Shown here: positions 52,701 to 63,247 of the stretch, piece after piece
Layout: each line of letters opens with the position of its first letter
How positions within the stretch are numbered: position 1 is the first letter of the stretch
NCBI GenBank assembly: GCA_017518185.1
Contig: JAFWWB010000001.1
Location: 1 to 64,000 of the forward strand
DNA: 64,000 nucleotides
DNA from: Lachnospiraceae bacterium
GTDB lineage: Bacteria; Bacillota; Clostridia; Lachnospirales; Lachnospiraceae
Direction: 5' to 3'
Notes under the pieces: generated by a model
The model's input: only the letters and a program-made list of their open reading frames with translations
Told to the model about the DNA's origin: nothing
Databases searched by the model: none
Translations under genes and position numbers: made by a program

Positions 52701-53459
52701 TTAGGGCTCATAGAGACTTAAGATCTCGGGATCACCCTCCGTGATGAGTATTGTGTTCTCGTAGTGGGCTGAAGGTGAACAGTCATCGGTGACCACCGTC
52801 CACTCGTCTTCCTCCCAGACCACATCCCCTCTTCCCAGATTGATCATGGGCTCTACAGCAAGTGTCATTCCGGGCTGGAGCTTTGCTCCCCGCCTCTTCT
52901 GGCGGAAGTTGGGGATCTGGGGATCCTCATGAAGCGCGGTCCCTACTCCGTGTCCCACCAGCTCTCTCACTATCCCGTAACCGAACTGTGAGATGTAAGC
53001 ATCGATGGCATTGGAGATATCCGAAACATGATTGCCTGCCCTGGCATATTTGATGCCCTCGAAAAAGCTGTTCCTGGTCTCGTCTATGAGCTTCTGCTTT
53101 TCCGGAGAGATCTTTCCCACTCCGTAGGTCCTGGCTGCGTCGGAATGATAACCCTTGTAGATCAGCCCGGCATCGATGGAAACGATATCGCCTTCCTTAA
53201 GTACCTTTTCCTTACTGGGTATGCCGTGTACCACCTCTTCGTTTACCGATACGCAGATGGATGCGGGAAACCCGTCGTAGTTCAGGAAATTGCTCTCTAC
53301 CCCGTGCTTTTTTATAAAGTCGGCGGCTGCCTTATCCAGCTCTATGGTGGGCAGCCCCGGACATATCAGTTTTTCAAGTTCCCTGTGCATATCGCAGAGC
53401 ATGTGGTTCGATATGCGCATCAGCTCGATCTCCCGGGCTGATTTAATCGATATTGACAT
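52701..53459 (-). CDS. map: methionine aminopeptidase, type I
   Basis: A 252-residue metalloprotease. Metal-binding residues are in GDIVSIDAGLIYKGYHSDAAR (two Asp), VGHGVGTALHEDP (His), EPMINLG (Glu) and SAHYENTILI (Glu). It removes the initiator Met from new proteins. It has the core domain only, without an SH3-like extension. It lies nine bases after adk. Confidence 0.96.
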   Translation of the reverse strand: MSISIKSAREIELMRISNHMLCDMHRELEKLICPGLPTIELDKAAADFIKKHGVESNFLNYDGFPASICVSVNEEVVHGIPSKEKVLKEGDIVSIDAGLIYKGYHSDAARTYGVGKISPEKQKLIDETRNSFFEGIKYARAGNHVSDISNAIDAYISQFGYGIVRELVGHGVGTALHEDPQIPNFRQKRRGAKLQPGMTLAVEPMINLGRGDVVWEEDEWTVVTDDCSPSAHYENTILITEGDPEILSLYEP

Positions 53460-53468
53460 TTCTTCCCC

Positions 53469-54110
53469 CTATCCGAGTATAGCCTTTATCGCAGCAAAGA
53501 CTTCTTCCTGGGGAAGGGTGCCGTCTACTGTCTTCAGCACTCCCTTTCCGGAATAGAAGTCGATCAGGGGCTGTGTAGCCTCGTGATAAACCTTGAGACG
53601 GTTCTTTACGGTCTCTTCCTTATCATCATCCCTCTGTACAAGCTTTTCTCCGCAGTTGTCGCAGATGCCTTCCTGCTTCGGAGGGATGTGTACTATGTGA
53701 TAGGTAGCTCCGCACTTGAGGCAGGCTCTTCTTCCTCCCATCCTCTTTACGATATTCTCATCGGGTACCTCAACGTCGATAGCATGATCGATAGCTTCAC
53801 CCATCTTGGAAAGCTCGCTGTCCAGTACCTCTGCCTGGGGAATGGTCCTGGGGAAACCGTCAAGCACATATCCGTTCCTGCAGTCTTCCTGTGAAACCCT
53901 GTCCAGAAGGATCCGGACCGTCAGCTCATCGGGAACCAGCTCACCCTTGTCCATATATGCTTTTGCTTCCATGCCCAGAGCAGTACCGCCCTTAACGTTG
54001 GCCCTGAAAATGTCTCCGGTTGAAACATGGGGTATACCGTAGCTCTCGGCTATGAGCTTTGCCTGTGTGCCTTTACCGGCACCGGGTGCGCCAAGCATGA
54101 CTATCTTCAT
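53469..54110 (-). CDS. adk: adenylate kinase, zinc-binding form
   Basis: A 213-residue kinase with GAPGAGKGTQA (P-loop), DGFPRTIPQAE and the LID domain containing CLKCGATYH and CDNCG; the four cysteines bind zinc as in Gram-positive long forms. It balances ATP, ADP and AMP. It is between secY and map in standard order. Confidence 0.97.
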   Translation of the reverse strand: MKIVMLGAPGAGKGTQAKLIAESYGIPHVSTGDIFRANVKGGTALGMEAKAYMDKGELVPDELTVRILLDRVSQEDCRNGYVLDGFPRTIPQAEVLDSELSKMGEAIDHAIDVEVPDENIVKRMGGRRACLKCGATYHIVHIPPKQEGICDNCGEKLVQRDDDKEETVKNRLKVYHEATQPLIDFYSGKGVLKTVDGTLPQEEVFAAIKAILG

Positions 54111-54138
54111 TTGAAACCTCCTTATTTAACACCAAAGG

Positions 54139-54163
54139 CCGCAGAGACCTCTGGCCTCTGCGG
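54139..54163 (-). other. hairpin between secY and adk
   Basis: CCGCAGAG (54163-54156 on the minus strand) pairs with CTCTGCGG (54146-54139) around a nine-base loop. A weak CCTTTGG follows but no T-run. It may act in mRNA processing and is not a strong terminator. Confidence 0.45.
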
Positions 54164-54184
54164 ACCTGTGAATAACAACGTTCC

Positions 54185-55510
54185 TTATGAATTCAGGAAA
54201 CCCTTGTAGTTACGCTCTACCATCATGGTCTCCACCTGCCTCATGGAATCAAGCACAACGCTTACGATGATTATGAGGGATGTTCCCGCAAAGGTAACGC
54301 TGGCTCCGAAGAGTCCGTTGAACACGATGGGGATGGTAACTACTATGAACAGTCCCACGGCACCGATGAAGATTATGTACTGGAGTATGTTGTTCAGGTA
54401 CTCCGTAGTAGGTCTTCCGGGACGGACACCGGGGATAAAACCGCCTCTCTTCTTCAGGTTGTCCGCGATGAGCACCGGGTTGAAGGTGATCGCGGTGTAG
54501 AAGTAAGCGAAGAACACCACCAGCACTACGTAGAGCAGCAGGCCCAGCGTATATGCCGGAGTCTCCCTGTTGAACCAGTAGCTGCTCTGGAGCGCCTTAA
54601 GGATGTGGCTCCATACTCCGGTTCCGGGATCAAGCCCGAACATGCTGTAGATGATGACCGGGAACTGCATCAGGGATGATGCGAAGATCACCGGCATAAC
54701 GCCCGAGGTGTTGACCCTCAGGGGGATGTTGTTGGTGTTTCCCATTGCAGCGATGCGGCTGTTGTTGCTCCTGCCGTTATAGTGAACGGGGATCTTGCGC
54801 ACGCCGTCGTTAAGGAGCACGGTAAGTATTATGGTGATAAGGATCACTGCCGCGATGATGATGGCGGAAAGTATCCTTGCGCCGATATTCTTTCCTTCAA
54901 CGGTCACAAAGGACTGTATCAAGCCCGTGATGTCGGCAGGTATACGGGATGCGATGTTGAACACCAGGATTATGGAAGAACCGTTTCCTATACCCTTTTC
55001 GGTGATCTGTTCGCCCAGCCACATAACGAAAGCAGCACCTGCGGTAAGAGCCGTTGCAACAGCGATCGCATTCAGCGGGTTCGTCTTGTCGATCAGCAGA
55101 CCTCTCTGTCCGAAACCTACTGCCATACCTATGGCTTCAAGAAGTGCAAGTCCCACGGTCGCATAACGTGTAGCCTCGTTCAGCTTCTTATGTCCGTCCT
55201 CTTCCCTGCTCATCTCTTCCAGCTTGGGGATGGACAGTGTCAGCATCTGCACGATGATGGACGCCATGATGTAAGGCGTGATACCAAGTGCGAATACCGA
55301 CATGCTTGTAAATGAACCGCCTGTAAATGCATCAAAGAAATTGAAGGCATCTGCGCTCTGGCCCTCGAACCACTCCTTGAAGAAGGAAGGGTTGGTACCG
55401 GGAACGGGCAGCTGGCTTCCGAGTCTGACGATGATGAGCATCAAAAACGTGTATACCAGCCTCTTACGGATGTCCTTAATCTTGAATGCGTTGACCAAAG
55501 TCCGAAACAT
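54185..55510 (-). CDS. secY: protein translocase subunit SecY
   Basis: A 441-residue ten-helix channel protein. Signature segments are [23 protein letters not shown] in the second helix, and the late [12 protein letters not shown] and [13 protein letters not shown]. It forms the protein-conducting pore with SecE and SecG. It lies 30 bp after rplO. Confidence 0.97.
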   Translation of the reverse strand: MFRTLVNAFKIKDIRKRLVYTFLMLIIVRLGSQLPVPGTNPSFFKEWFEGQSADAFNFFDAFTGGSFTSMSVFALGITPYIMASIIVQMLTLSIPKLEEMSREEDGHKKLNEATRYATVGLALLEAIGMAVGFGQRGLLIDKTNPLNAIAVATALTAGAAFVMWLGEQITEKGIGNGSSIILVFNIASRIPADITGLIQSFVTVEGKNIGARILSAIIIAAVILITIILTVLLNDGVRKIPVHYNGRSNNSRIAAMGNTNNIPLRVNTSGVMPVIFASSLMQFPVIIYSMFGLDPGTGVWSHILKALQSSYWFNRETPAYTLGLLLYVVLVVFFAYFYTAITFNPVLIADNLKKRGGFIPGVRPGRPTTEYLNNILQYIIFIGAVGLFIVVTIPIVFNGLFGASVTFAGTSLIIIVSVVLDSMRQVETMMVERNYKGFLNS

Positions 55511-55540
55511 ATCAAACCTCCGTTGATCGCCGATTGGATC

Positions 55541-55978
55541 TTATTCCTCTATGGTGCCGCCTGCAGCTTCGATCTTTTCCTTAGCTCCGGCGCTGACTGC
55601 ATCCACCTTCACGGTAAGCTTCTTGCTGAGAGTTCCGTTGCCGAGAAGCTTTACACCGTCACGGGGATTCTTGATGATGCCCTTCTCCACGAGGCTCTCT
55701 ACGGTAACGGTCGCACCGTTCTCAAAAACCTCAAGACGGTCTACGTTGATGCCTACCAGATTAACGGTATTGCGGTTCTTGAAGCCCCTCTTGGGGATCC
55801 TGCGGTACAGAGGCATCTGACCACCTTCGAAACCTATACGGGGTGCTCCGCTCCTTGCCTTCTGTCCCTTATGGCCCTTACCTGCGGTCTTGCCGTTTCC
55901 TGAGCCGTGACCGCGGCCTCTTCTGAAATTGCCGCTCTGCTTGGACCCTTCGGCGGGTCTTAAATTAGATAAATCCAT
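55541..55978 (-). CDS. rplO: 50S ribosomal protein L15
   Basis: A 145-residue L15 with the Gly/Lys/Arg-rich N-terminus ([35 protein letters not shown]) and the C-terminal [20 protein letters not shown]. It binds 23S RNA. It is 25 bp from rpmD. Confidence 0.97.
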   Translation of the reverse strand: MDLSNLRPAEGSKQSGNFRRGRGHGSGNGKTAGKGHKGQKARSGAPRIGFEGGQMPLYRRIPKRGFKNRNTVNLVGINVDRLEVFENGATVTVESLVEKGIIKNPRDGVKLLGNGTLSKKLTVKVDAVSAGAKEKIEAAGGTIEE

Positions 55979-56003
55979 TTTCCAATCCTCCTGTTTCCGC
56001 CGA

Positions 56004-56189
56004 TCAGGCCTCTTCGACCTTCAGCATGTAGCCAATCTGCCGGATCTGCCCTCTGGTAGCTGCGTTGTCCGGGAGCGTAACGGTCTTGTGCATCTTGGTA
56101 AGTCCCATCGCCTCCACAGTCTTTCTGTGCTTGGGAACGGCGCTTATGGGGGACTTCACCAGGGTGACCTTTAATGTTTTCTCAGCCAT
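56004..56189 (-). CDS. rpmD: 50S ribosomal protein L30
   Basis: A 61-residue L30: [20 protein letters not shown] and [20 protein letters not shown] are the family signature. It has the standard location between rpsE and rplO. Confidence 0.96.
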   Translation of the reverse strand: MAEKTLKVTLVKSPISAVPKHRKTVEAMGLTKMHKTVTLPDNAATRGQIRQIGYMLKVEEA

Positions 56190-56207
56190 TTCCTAATCCC
56201 TCCCACT

Positions 56208-56720
56208 TTATGCACGGATCTCGTCTACAGACTTGCCGCGCTTGATAGCCACTTCTTCGGGGCTCTTGAGTTCCGAAAGTCCCTTGATGGTTGCCAGAAC
56301 AACGTTCTGCTTATTGTTGGAACCGAGTGACTTTGTACGTATGTTCTTGATACCCGCCATATCGCAGACGATACGGGCAGGACCGCCGGCGATGACACCG
56401 GTACCGCCGGGAGCACGCTTGAGCAGCACGGAAGCGGAACCGAAGTTACCGATCTGATCATGTGTGATGCTCTCGTTCTCATCCCTTGCCACGGTCACAA
56501 GATGCTTTGCTGCATCTTCCTTGCCCTTGCGGATAGCCTCGGGGATCTCGGAAGCCTTGCCGAGACCTGCGCCTACATGGCCCTCGCCGTCACCTACAAC
56601 CACCAGCGCGGTAAAGCGGAAGTTACGACCACCCTTTACAACCTTGGTAACGCGCTTGATGGCAACAACCTTGTCATTAAGTTCTCCCAGCTGACTGGCA
56701 TCTATTATTTCACGTCTCAT
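56208..56720 (-). CDS. rpsE: 30S ribosomal protein S5
   Basis: A 170-residue S5 with the double-stranded RNA-binding part ([20 protein letters not shown] and [14 protein letters not shown]) and the C-terminal [19 protein letters not shown]. It helps decoding fidelity at the mRNA entry. It lies 14 bp after rplR. Confidence 0.97.
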   Translation of the reverse strand: MRREIIDASQLGELNDKVVAIKRVTKVVKGGRNFRFTALVVVGDGEGHVGAGLGKASEIPEAIRKGKEDAAKHLVTVARDENESITHDQIGNFGSASVLLKRAPGGTGVIAGGPARIVCDMAGIKNIRTKSLGSNNKQNVVLATIKGLSELKSPEEVAIKRGKSVDEIRA

Positions 56721-56734
56721 GTACTTTTCTCCTC

Positions 56735-57103
56735 CTAGAATTGTAAGCCGGCTTCTCTTGCCGCCTCAGCTAATGCTGCAACCTTGCCGTGATAAATATA
56801 TCCGCCTCTGTCGAACACGACGGTATTGATGCCCTTGTCCAATGCACGCTTTGCGATGATGCCGCCAAGAGTCTTTGCAGCCTCCACATCATTTGTCTTG
56901 GAGAGGGATGCCTTGATATCCTTCTCTACAGTGGATGCAGCAACAAGAGTTTTGCCTGCCGCATCATCGATCACCTGTGCATACATATGATCGTTGCTTC
57001 TGAAAACCGCAAGACGGGGTCTCTCGGGAGTGCCGCTGAAACGGTTGCGGATCTTCAGATGCTTCTTTTCACGCACTTTCTGTCTGGATTCTTTGCTTAC
57101 CAT
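56735..57103 (-). CDS. rplR: 50S ribosomal protein L18
   Basis: A 122-residue L18: a basic N-terminus, then [28 protein letters not shown] and a C-terminal [20 protein letters not shown]. It binds 5S rRNA with L5. It has the standard position between rplF and rpsE. Confidence 0.97.
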   Translation of the reverse strand: MVSKESRQKVREKKHLKIRNRFSGTPERPRLAVFRSNDHMYAQVIDDAAGKTLVAASTVEKDIKASLSKTNDVEAAKTLGGIIAKRALDKGINTVVFDRGGYIYHGKVAALAEAAREAGLQF

Positions 57104-57118
57104 TTCCTATGCTCCTCC

Positions 57119-57661
57119 TTACTTCTTGCCGGTCTTACCGACTTTACGTCTGATGACCTCATCGGCATACTTGATACCCTTGCCCTTATAAGGCTCAGGA
57201 CGTCTCTTATCCCTTATCTCTGCGGCGAACTGGCCGACCTTCTCCTTGTCGATACCCTTGACGAGGATGATGTTCTGGCCCTCGACTACAGTCTCGATGC
57301 CCTCGGGATCCTCCATCTCTACGGGATGGGAGTAACCAAGGGAAAGCACAAGCTTCTTGCCCTGCTTTGCAGCCCTGTAACCTACGCCGTTTACCTCAAG
57401 CTTCTTCTCATAGCCGTTAGTTACACCCACAACCATATTGTTGATGAGGGTTCTTGTAAGGCCGTGAAGCGATTTCATTCTCTTAAGATCGTTGGGTCTG
57501 GACACAGTAAGCTCAGCACCCTCAAGCTTGATCTCCATTTCCGCGGGGAGCACTCTCTCAAGAGTTCCCTTGGGACCTTTCACCGTCACCTTGTTATTTT
57601 CTGCGATATCTACCGTTACTCCGGCAGGCACCGCGATCGGCATTCTTCCTATACGTGACAT
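57119..57661 (-). CDS. rplF: 50S ribosomal protein L6
   Basis: A 180-residue L6: it starts [17 protein letters not shown], with two L6 repeats and the C-terminal [20 protein letters not shown]. It lies at the base of the L7/L12 stalk. Upstream 93 bp (57662-57754) contain a 24-bp solo copy of the repeat described separately. Confidence 0.97.
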   Translation of the reverse strand: MSRIGRMPIAVPAGVTVDIAENNKVTVKGPKGTLERVLPAEMEIKLEGAELTVSRPNDLKRMKSLHGLTRTLINNMVVGVTNGYEKKLEVNGVGYRAAKQGKKLVLSLGYSHPVEMEDPEGIETVVEGQNIILVKGIDKEKVGQFAAEIRDKRRPEPYKGKGIKYADEVIRRKVGKTGKK

Positions 57662-57726
57662 GCCCGCTCCTTTCTGTATCTTTCTGATACATTTTATTAT
57701 ATAATTATTTCTAACTTATTTCACAA

Positions 57727-57750
57727 GGAAGTTCTCTTCGTTAAGTGCTC
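57727..57750 (-). repeat. solo copy of the ribosomal-operon repeat element
   Basis: This 24-bp stretch is identical to the 113-bp element at 58235-58347 with 89 bp removed between its two TTCGTTAAG motifs. It begins four bases after the rpsH stop codon. Confidence 0.8.
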
Positions 57751-57754
57751 AATG

Positions 57755-58156
57755 TCACCAAACAAAAGCCAAAACCTCGCCGCCTACTCCCTGCTTTCTT
57801 GCTTCCTTATCGGTTATCACTCCCGCATTGGTGGAGATGATAGCGATTCCGAGTCCGCCGAGAACCCTGGGAAGCTCATCCTTGCCGGCATAAACACGAA
57901 GGCCGGGCTTGGAGATCCTCTTCATGCCGGTTATGATCTTCTCATTCTTGTCGGCACCGTACTTGAGGGTGATGTGGATGGACTTGAAAGCCCCGTCATC
58001 AACAACCTCATATTTCCTGATATATCCCTCATCCTGAAGGATCTGGGCGATAGCCAGCTTCATCTTGGATGAAGGAACATCAACCGTATCATGTTTTGCA
58101 GTATTTGCGTTACGGATTCTTGTAAGCATATCTGCAATAGGATCGCTCATTGTCAT
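57755..58156 (-). CDS. rpsH: 30S ribosomal protein S8
   Basis: A 133-residue S8: it starts [18 protein letters not shown] and ends [11 protein letters not shown] with the conserved [20 protein letters not shown] segment. It binds the central domain of 16S RNA and in many bacteria represses the spc operon by binding its mRNA. It is flanked on both sides by copies of the repeat element. Confidence 0.97.
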   Translation of the reverse strand: MTMSDPIADMLTRIRNANTAKHDTVDVPSSKMKLAIAQILQDEGYIRKYEVVDDGAFKSIHITLKYGADKNEKIITGMKRISKPGLRVYAGKDELPRVLGGLGIAIISTNAGVITDKEARKQGVGGEVLAFVW

Positions 58157-58234
58157 TTTATCCTCTGTCCTCCTTATTTGATAACTTCTTTAATACTGCG
58201 GATACCTTATACCACGTCGTTCCTGGTTTGCTAA

Positions 58235-58347
58235 GGAAGTTCTCTTCGTTAAGCTCGATCTGCGCCTTCAGCTTGCTCTCGCTAATCTCAGAGAACAAAG
58301 CTCGCACTAAACTCATATTGCGCTTCGCTTATATTCGTTAAGTGCTC
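58235..58347 (-). repeat. 113-bp structured repeat element between rpsN and rpsH
   Basis: A full copy of the element, starting five bases after the rpsN stop codon on the minus strand. Ends carry TTCGTTAAG (58245-58253 and 58334-58342), 89 bp apart. It matches 63135-63247 in length with no gaps. GTTCTCT and AGAGAAC (58296-58290 and 58245-58239) can pair; two further small hairpins differ between the copies in a compensating way. Confidence 0.8.
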
Positions 58348-58352
58348 TGCTT

Positions 58353-58538
58353 TTACCAGGATGCCTTCTTGACACCGGGTATCTGTCCCTTGTACGCAAG
58401 CTCTCTGAAGCATACACGGCAGATGCCGTACTTCTTGAGCACCGAGTGCGGACGTCCGCAGATCCTGCAGCGGGTATATGCCCGCGTGGAGAACTTCGGT
58501 TTGCGCTGCTGCTTGATCTTCATTGCTGTTTTTGCCAT
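58353..58538 (-). CDS. rpsN: 30S ribosomal protein S14, zinc type
   Basis: A 61-residue type Z S14: [10 protein letters not shown] and CRVCFRELA hold the four zinc cysteines, and the C-terminus [11 protein letters not shown] is standard. It lies between rplE and rpsH. Confidence 0.97.
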   Translation of the reverse strand: MAKTAMKIKQQRKPKFSTRAYTRCRICGRPHSVLKKYGICRVCFRELAYKGQIPGVKKASW

Positions 58539-58564
58539 GGTTTCTTATCCTCCAAAAATCCGGC

Positions 58565-59107
58565 TTAAGCCTTTGCAAAAGGCATGTTGAACATCTTGAG
58601 AAGTTCTCTTGCCTCTTCGTCCGTCTGCGCCGTTGTAACGATGATAACATCCATACCCCTTACCTTGTCGACCTTGTCGTACTCGATCTCGGGGAAGATC
58701 AGCTGCTCCTTGATGCCCAGTGCGTAATTTCCTCTTCCGTCGAAGGAATTGGGATTTACTCCTCTGAAGTCACGCACACGGGGAAGCGCGAGATTGATGA
58801 GGCGGTCAAGAAACTCATACATCTTATCGCCTCTGAGAGTGGTCTTGCAGCCTATAGCCTGTCCCTCTCTGATCTTGAAGTTTGCGATGGAGTTCTTTGC
58901 CCTGGTGATCACTGCCTTCTGGCCGGTGATGGTCTCCATATCCCCTACCGCACTTTCAAGAAGCTTTGCGTTATCCTTAGCTTCGCCTACGCCCATGTTG
59001 ATAACGATCTTGTCGAGCTTCGGCACCTGCATAACATTCTTGTAGCCGAACTTCTTCGTCATGGCTTCGACGATCTCTTTCTGATACTGTTCCTTTAATC
59101 TGCTCAA
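58565..59107 (-). CDS. rplE: 50S ribosomal protein L5
   Basis: A 180-residue L5: [40 protein letters not shown] and [16 protein letters not shown]. It binds 5S rRNA and contacts the P-site tRNA. It lies 19 bp after rplX. Confidence 0.97.
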   Translation of the reverse strand: MSRLKEQYQKEIVEAMTKKFGYKNVMQVPKLDKIVINMGVGEAKDNAKLLESAVGDMETITGQKAVITRAKNSIANFKIREGQAIGCKTTLRGDKMYEFLDRLINLALPRVRDFRGVNPNSFDGRGNYALGIKEQLIFPEIEYDKVDKVRGMDVIIVTTAQTDEEARELLKMFNMPFAKA

Positions 59108-59126
59108 TTCCTGATCCTCCTTACGC

Positions 59127-59441
59127 TCAGTCTATGACATCACCGGTGGACTTTGCGAAGCGGACCTTCTTGCCGTCCACTTCCTTGAAGCCAATCCTGG
59201 TGGGTTTCCCCTTGTGTACATACATCACGTTGGAGATATCGATGGGAGCTTCCTTCTCGATGATGCCGCCGGTCTGGTTCTGAGCCGAAGGCTTGGAATG
59301 GCGCTTAACCATGTTGATGCCTTCCACCAGCACCTTACCCTTCTTATGATCGACCTTGAGCACCTTACCCTCACGGCCTTTTCCCTTCTCTGTGCTACCG
59401 ACCATTACTCTGACCGTATCACCTGTCTTGATCTTTGTCAT
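59127..59441 (-). CDS. rplX: 50S ribosomal protein L24
   Basis: A 104-residue L24 with the KOW motif ([20 protein letters not shown] and [17 protein letters not shown]). The start at 59441 (MTKIKTGD) is chosen since it follows GGAG and matches family starts; a longer frame would overlap rplN. It initiates large-subunit assembly. Confidence 0.96.
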   Translation of the reverse strand: MTKIKTGDTVRVMVGSTEKGKGREGKVLKVDHKKGKVLVEGINMVKRHSKPSAQNQTGGIIEKEAPIDISNVMYVHKGKPTRIGFKEVDGKKVRFAKSTGDVID

Positions 59442-59454
59442 CTCTGATCCCTCC

Positions 59455-59823
59455 TTACAGTACTTCGGGAGCAAGAGAAACGATCTTCATGAACTGCTTC
59501 TCTCTGAGCTCTCTTGCTACAGGCCCGAAAATACGGGTTCCTCTGGGGGTCTTGTCATCCTTTATGATGACTGCGGCATTCTCATCGAAGCGGATGTAAG
59601 AGCCGTCCTTACGGTGTGCGCCCTTTACGGAGCGGACAACCACAGCCTTCACAACATCCCCCTTCTTTACAACGCCGCCGGGTGTTGCATCTTTGACCGT
59701 TGCAACGATCACATCACCTATGTTGGCGTATCTCCTGGTGGAGCCGCCGGACACGCGGATGCAGAGGATCTCCTTTGCTCCGGTGTTATCTGCGACCTTA
59801 AGTCTGCTTTCCTGCTGTATCAT
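59455..59823 (-). CDS. rplN: 50S ribosomal protein L14
   Basis: A 122-residue L14: [33 protein letters not shown], and the end [12 protein letters not shown]. It forms part of bridge B8 and is the binding site of the silencing factor RsfS. It sits 13 bp upstream of rplX. Confidence 0.97.
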   Translation of the reverse strand: MIQQESRLKVADNTGAKEILCIRVSGGSTRRYANIGDVIVATVKDATPGGVVKKGDVVKAVVVRSVKGAHRKDGSYIRFDENAAVIIKDDKTPRGTRIFGPVARELREKQFMKIVSLAPEVL

Positions 59824-59857
59824 ATCATCTCTCCTTTTTGAACAATACGGGGGAAGA

Positions 59858-60115
59858 TCACTTCGCCCTTTCCACTATCTCGACCAGTCTCCATCTCTTG
59901 TCTTTGGAAAGAGGACGGGTCTCCATGACCCTGACGGTATCACCGGTCCTTGCGTCATTGTTCTCGTCGTGGGCCTTGAGCTTGTAGGTCTTCTTTACGA
60001 TCTTCTTGTAAAGAGGATGCTTTACATGGTCTTCGACTGCCACGGTAATGGTCTTCTGCATCTTGTCGCTTACGACCTTGCCGGTACGTGTTTTTCTTAA
60101 ATTTCTCTCTTCCAC
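59858..60115 (-). CDS. rpsQ: 30S ribosomal protein S17
   Basis: An 85-residue S17: [39 protein letters not shown] and [16 protein letters not shown]. It is a primary 16S binder at the 5' domain, 14 bp after rpmC. Confidence 0.97.
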   Translation of the reverse strand: MEERNLRKTRTGKVVSDKMQKTITVAVEDHVKHPLYKKIVKKTYKLKAHDENNDARTGDTVRVMETRPLSKDKRWRLVEIVERAK

Positions 60116-60129
60116 AGTCTCGCTCCTCC

Positions 60130-60348
60130 TTATGCTTCTGCGCTCAGCTTAGCCGTGAGCACCGTCTGGATACGCGCGATGTTCTTCTTAACCTCACCGA
60201 TCCTTGCGGTATTGTCCAGCTGGTTTGTGGCATTCTGGAAACGAAGATTGAACAGCTCCTTCTTCGCTTCTACCAGAGCCTTGTCAAGCTCCGCAGGGCT
60301 CTTCTCCCTGAGCTCATCCGTAAATTTTCTTGTTTTCTTAGTTGCCAT
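60130..60348 (-). CDS. rpmC: 50S ribosomal protein L29
   Basis: A 72-residue two-helix protein starting [14 protein letters not shown] with the conserved [19 protein letters not shown]. The start at 60348 overlaps the rplP stop by 11 bp; a longer frame to 60372 would overlap further and has no family support. It sits at the exit tunnel. Confidence 0.95.
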   Translation of the reverse strand: MATKKTRKFTDELREKSPAELDKALVEAKKELFNLRFQNATNQLDNTARIGEVKKNIARIQTVLTAKLSAEA

Positions 60349-60799
60349 TTGCTGCACCGCCTTCCTGATCACCTGCCACAGCTGCTTCCAGCTCGGCTTT
60401 GGAAACGATCTTGCACTTGCAGGGAAGCTTGTGTGTTGCCAGACGGAGTGCTTCCTTTGCCGTTTCCTCGTTAACTCCCGCTATCTCGAACATTACCCTT
60501 CCGGGCTTGACCACTGCCACCCAGTACTCCAGGGTTCCTTTACCGGATCCCATTCGGGTCTCGGCGGGTTTTGTGGTAACGGGCTTGTCGGGGAAGATCT
60601 TGATCCAGACACGACCGCCTCTCTTGATATATCTGGTGATAGCCACACGGGCTGCCTCTATCTGATTGGACTTTATCCAGCAGGGTTCTGTTGCCACTAT
60701 ACCGTAATCACCGTAGGTGATGACATTTCCCCTGGAAGCCTTTCCCGCCATGGTACCGCGGAACTGCTTACGCCGCTTTACTCTCTTAGGCATTAACAT
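60338..60799 (-). CDS. rplP: 50S ribosomal protein L16
   Basis: A 153-residue L16 starting [15 protein letters not shown], with [20 protein letters not shown] and [19 protein letters not shown]. It organises the A-site region. The tail is a little longer than usual and ends [11 protein letters not shown]. Confidence 0.97.
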   Translation of the reverse strand: MLMPKRVKRRKQFRGTMAGKASRGNVITYGDYGIVATEPCWIKSNQIEAARVAITRYIKRGGRVWIKIFPDKPVTTKPAETRMGSGKGTLEYWVAVVKPGRVMFEIAGVNEETAKEALRLATHKLPCKCKIVSKAELEAAVAGDQEGGAANGN

Positions 60800-60822
60800 A
60801 ATGATCCAACTCCTTCCTCGGC

Positions 60823-61512
60823 TTACCTGCGCTCAGCCTTATCTTCATTGCCGCCCTTTGTGGGAAGCACCTCGCCTCTGTAAATCCAAACCTTGACACC
60901 GATCTTGCCGTAGGTGGTGTCTGCCTCTGCGAAACCGTAATCGATATCGGCTCTCAGAGTCTGCAGGGGAATGGTTCCCTCGCTGTAGAACTCAGTTCTT
61001 GCCATATCCGCTCCACCGAGTCTTCCTGACACGCAGGCTTTGATACCCTGTGCTCCGGTGATGGAATTGCCCCTGTTGTCCTTCTTCATGGTCCTGGTCA
61101 TGCAGCTCTTCACTGCACGTCTGAAGGATACACGGTTCTCCAGCTGCTGTGCTATGTTCTCTGCCACAAGCTGAGCATCAGCATCGGGCTTCTTAACTTC
61201 CTGCACATCCAGGGAAACTTCTTTTCTGCCTATAACCTTCTGAAGGGCCTTTCTGGTGGTCTCGATGCCGGTACCGCCCTTGCCGATGACAACACCGGGC
61301 TTCTGGGTATGTACGACAACCTCAACCTTCTCGGCCTTTCTCTGGATCTCTATCTTGGAGATTCCGGCAGCATAGAGCCTCTTCTTAAGGAACTTCCTGA
61401 TGTTGTAGTCCTCCACAAGATAATCAGCGAACTTGTCTTCGGAGTACCATCTGGAATCCCAATCCTTGATCACACCGACTCTTAAGCCGTGCGGATTAAC
61501 CTTCTGCCCCAT
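60823..61512 (-). CDS. rpsC: 30S ribosomal protein S3
   Basis: A 229-residue S3: start [18 protein letters not shown] at 61512, which follows GAGAAG and matches the family; a longer frame would overlap rplV. The KH domain has [11 protein letters not shown] and the C-terminal domain has [17 protein letters not shown]. It lines the mRNA entry and has helicase activity with S4 and S5. Confidence 0.97.
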   Translation of the reverse strand: MGQKVNPHGLRVGVIKDWDSRWYSEDKFADYLVEDYNIRKFLKKRLYAAGISKIEIQRKAEKVEVVVHTQKPGVVIGKGGTGIETTRKALQKVIGRKEVSLDVQEVKKPDADAQLVAENIAQQLENRVSFRRAVKSCMTRTMKKDNRGNSITGAQGIKACVSGRLGGADMARTEFYSEGTIPLQTLRADIDYGFAEADTTYGKIGVKVWIYRGEVLPTKGGNEDKAERR

Positions 61513-61514
61513 AC

Positions 61515-61913
61515 TTACTTCTCTCCTTTCTCGTCCAGAACGATGGTGATGTGTGACATTCTCTTCTCGATACGGTAAGCCCTGCCCTGAGCTCTGGGCT
61601 GTATACGCTTCATGGTAGGCCCCTTGTTTGCGTAGCACTCCGCAATGTACAGGTTGTTCCTGTTCATGCCGTTGTTGTTCTCGGCATTTGCGATGGCGGA
61701 GCTCAGCAGCTTGCTGATAAGAGCGGACGCATATCTGGGATTGTACTCCAGTATAGCCTTTGCCGTATTCACATCCTTGCCTCTTATGGCGTCAAGCACG
61801 AAGCATGCCTTCTGGACAGATACCCTTGCGTAAGAAAGCTTAGCTGAGGGTCTTGTCTCTCTGTTCTCTTCATTTCTCTGTCGTTTGATCTTCGACCTGT
61901 GTCCCTTGGCCAT
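61515..61913 (-). CDS. rplV: 50S ribosomal protein L22
   Basis: A 132-residue L22: [37 protein letters not shown] and the exit-tunnel loop [18 protein letters not shown]. The stop precedes rpsC by two bases. The loop sequence looks normal for macrolide-sensitive forms. Confidence 0.97.
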   Translation of the reverse strand: MAKGHRSKIKRQRNEENRETRPSAKLSYARVSVQKACFVLDAIRGKDVNTAKAILEYNPRYASALISKLLSSAIANAENNNGMNRNNLYIAECYANKGPTMKRIQPRAQGRAYRIEKRMSHITIVLDEKGEK

Positions 61914-61933
61914 TTTAACTTATCCTCCCTTAC

Positions 61934-62215
61934 TTATCTCACCTTGGACTTCTTATCATCTTTCCCGTGTCCGCGGAAGGTACGTGTTGCAACAAACTCG
62001 CCGAGCTTGTGTCCTACCATATCCTCGGTCACATATACGGGAACATGCTTGCGTCCGTCATGAACAGCTATGGTATGTCCCACAAAGGAAGGAAAGATTG
62101 TGCTCCGGCGTGACCAGGTCTTGATCGCCTGCTTCTTACCGGATGCGTTCATTGCGTCAACAGCTTTTAAAAGACTTGCATCAGCAAAAGGACCTTTCTT
62201 TAATGATCTTGCCAT
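61934..62215 (-). CDS. rpsS: 30S ribosomal protein S19
   Basis: A 93-residue S19: [37 protein letters not shown] and [17 protein letters not shown]. It pairs with S13 in the 30S head. Confidence 0.97.
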   Translation of the reverse strand: MARSLKKGPFADASLLKAVDAMNASGKKQAIKTWSRRSTIFPSFVGHTIAVHDGRKHVPVYVTEDMVGHKLGEFVATRTFRGHGKDDKKSKVR

Positions 62216-62230
62216 TTATCTATCCCTCCC

Positions 62231-63070
62231 TTACTTTATGGCTTTGCCGTCGCGGCGTCTGACGATCAGCTTATTGGAATGTTTCTTTCTTCTTGTCTTC
62301 AGACCCAGAGCAGGCTTGCCCCAGGGAGTTGAGGGACCGGGACGACCGATTCCGGTCTTGCCCTCGCCACCGCCGTGAGGATGGTCATTGGGGTTCATGA
62401 CTGAACCGCGGACCGTAGGGCGGATACCCATGTGACGCTTGCGTCCGGCCTTACCGAGGTTGATCAGGTTGTGGTCACCGTTTCCTACCACACCGATGGA
62501 AGCGCGGCAGCCGATGGGAACCATCCTCATCTCGCCGGAAGGAAGTCTCAGTGTAGCATACTTGCCTTCCTTAGCCATGAGCTGTGCGGAGTTGCCGGCA
62601 GCTCTTACCATCTGGCCGCCCTTGCCGGGAAGAAGCTCCACGTTGTGTACCAGGGTACCGACGGGGATCTCGGAAAGGGGAAGGCAGTTTCCGGGGCGGA
62701 TCTCGGCGTTCTTGCCGTTCATGATCTTCATGCCGTCCTTCAGGCCTTCGGGAGCCAGGATGTATGCCTTCTCGCCGTCTGCGTAGCAGATAAGGGCGAT
62801 GTTTGCGCTTCTGTTGGGATCGTACTCGATGCCTACTACCTTTGCAGGGATGTCATCCTTAGTTCTCTTGAAATCTACGATCCTGTACTTCTGTCTGTTT
62901 CCGCCGCCGTGATGACGAACGGTTATCTTACCCTGGTTGTTGCGTCCTGCTGTCTTGTCCTTCTTTGCAAGGAGGCTTTTCTCAGGGCTCGTCTTGGTGA
63001 TCTCTGAAAAATCCGACCCCGTCATGTTTCTTCTTGACGGTGTATAGGGATTATACTTTTTGATTCCCAT
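62231..63070 (-). CDS. rplB: 50S ribosomal protein L2
   Basis: A 279-residue L2 beginning [18 protein letters not shown] and ending [13 protein letters not shown]; the catalytic-centre His is in [13 protein letters not shown]. It bridges subunits near the peptidyl transferase centre. The 175 bp between rplB and rplW contain a full repeat element. Confidence 0.97.
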   Translation of the reverse strand: MGIKKYNPYTPSRRNMTGSDFSEITKTSPEKSLLAKKDKTAGRNNQGKITVRHHGGGNRQKYRIVDFKRTKDDIPAKVVGIEYDPNRSANIALICYADGEKAYILAPEGLKDGMKIMNGKNAEIRPGNCLPLSEIPVGTLVHNVELLPGKGGQMVRAAGNSAQLMAKEGKYATLRLPSGEMRMVPIGCRASIGVVGNGDHNLINLGKAGRKRHMGIRPTVRGSVMNPNDHPHGGGEGKTGIGRPGPSTPWGKPALGLKTRRKKHSNKLIVRRRDGKAIK

Positions 63071-63134
63071 TTTCCTTTCTCCTTTTATTACTATTGATCA
63101 GCACACATAGTTGTGTATACTCTGCTTTATCAGC

Positions 63135-63247
63135 GGAAGTTCTCTTCGTTAAGCTCGAGCTTCGTCTTTGACTTGCTCTCGCTAATCTCAGAGAACGGCG
63201 TTCGCACTAAACTCGGACCTCGCTTTGCTCGTCCTCGTTAAGTTCTC
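63135..63247 (-). repeat. 113-bp structured repeat element between rplW and rplB
   Basis: A second full copy, overlapping the last two bases of the rplW stop codon. It has the same 113-bp length as 58235-58347 with no gaps. TTCGTTAAG and CTCGTTAAG lie 89 bp apart. Differences are concentrated in two short stretches where paired bases change together. Confidence 0.8.

Noticed and set aside
61513..61638. Longer start of rpsC
   Set aside because: It would overlap rpl[12 protein letters not shown] at 61512 is the family start.
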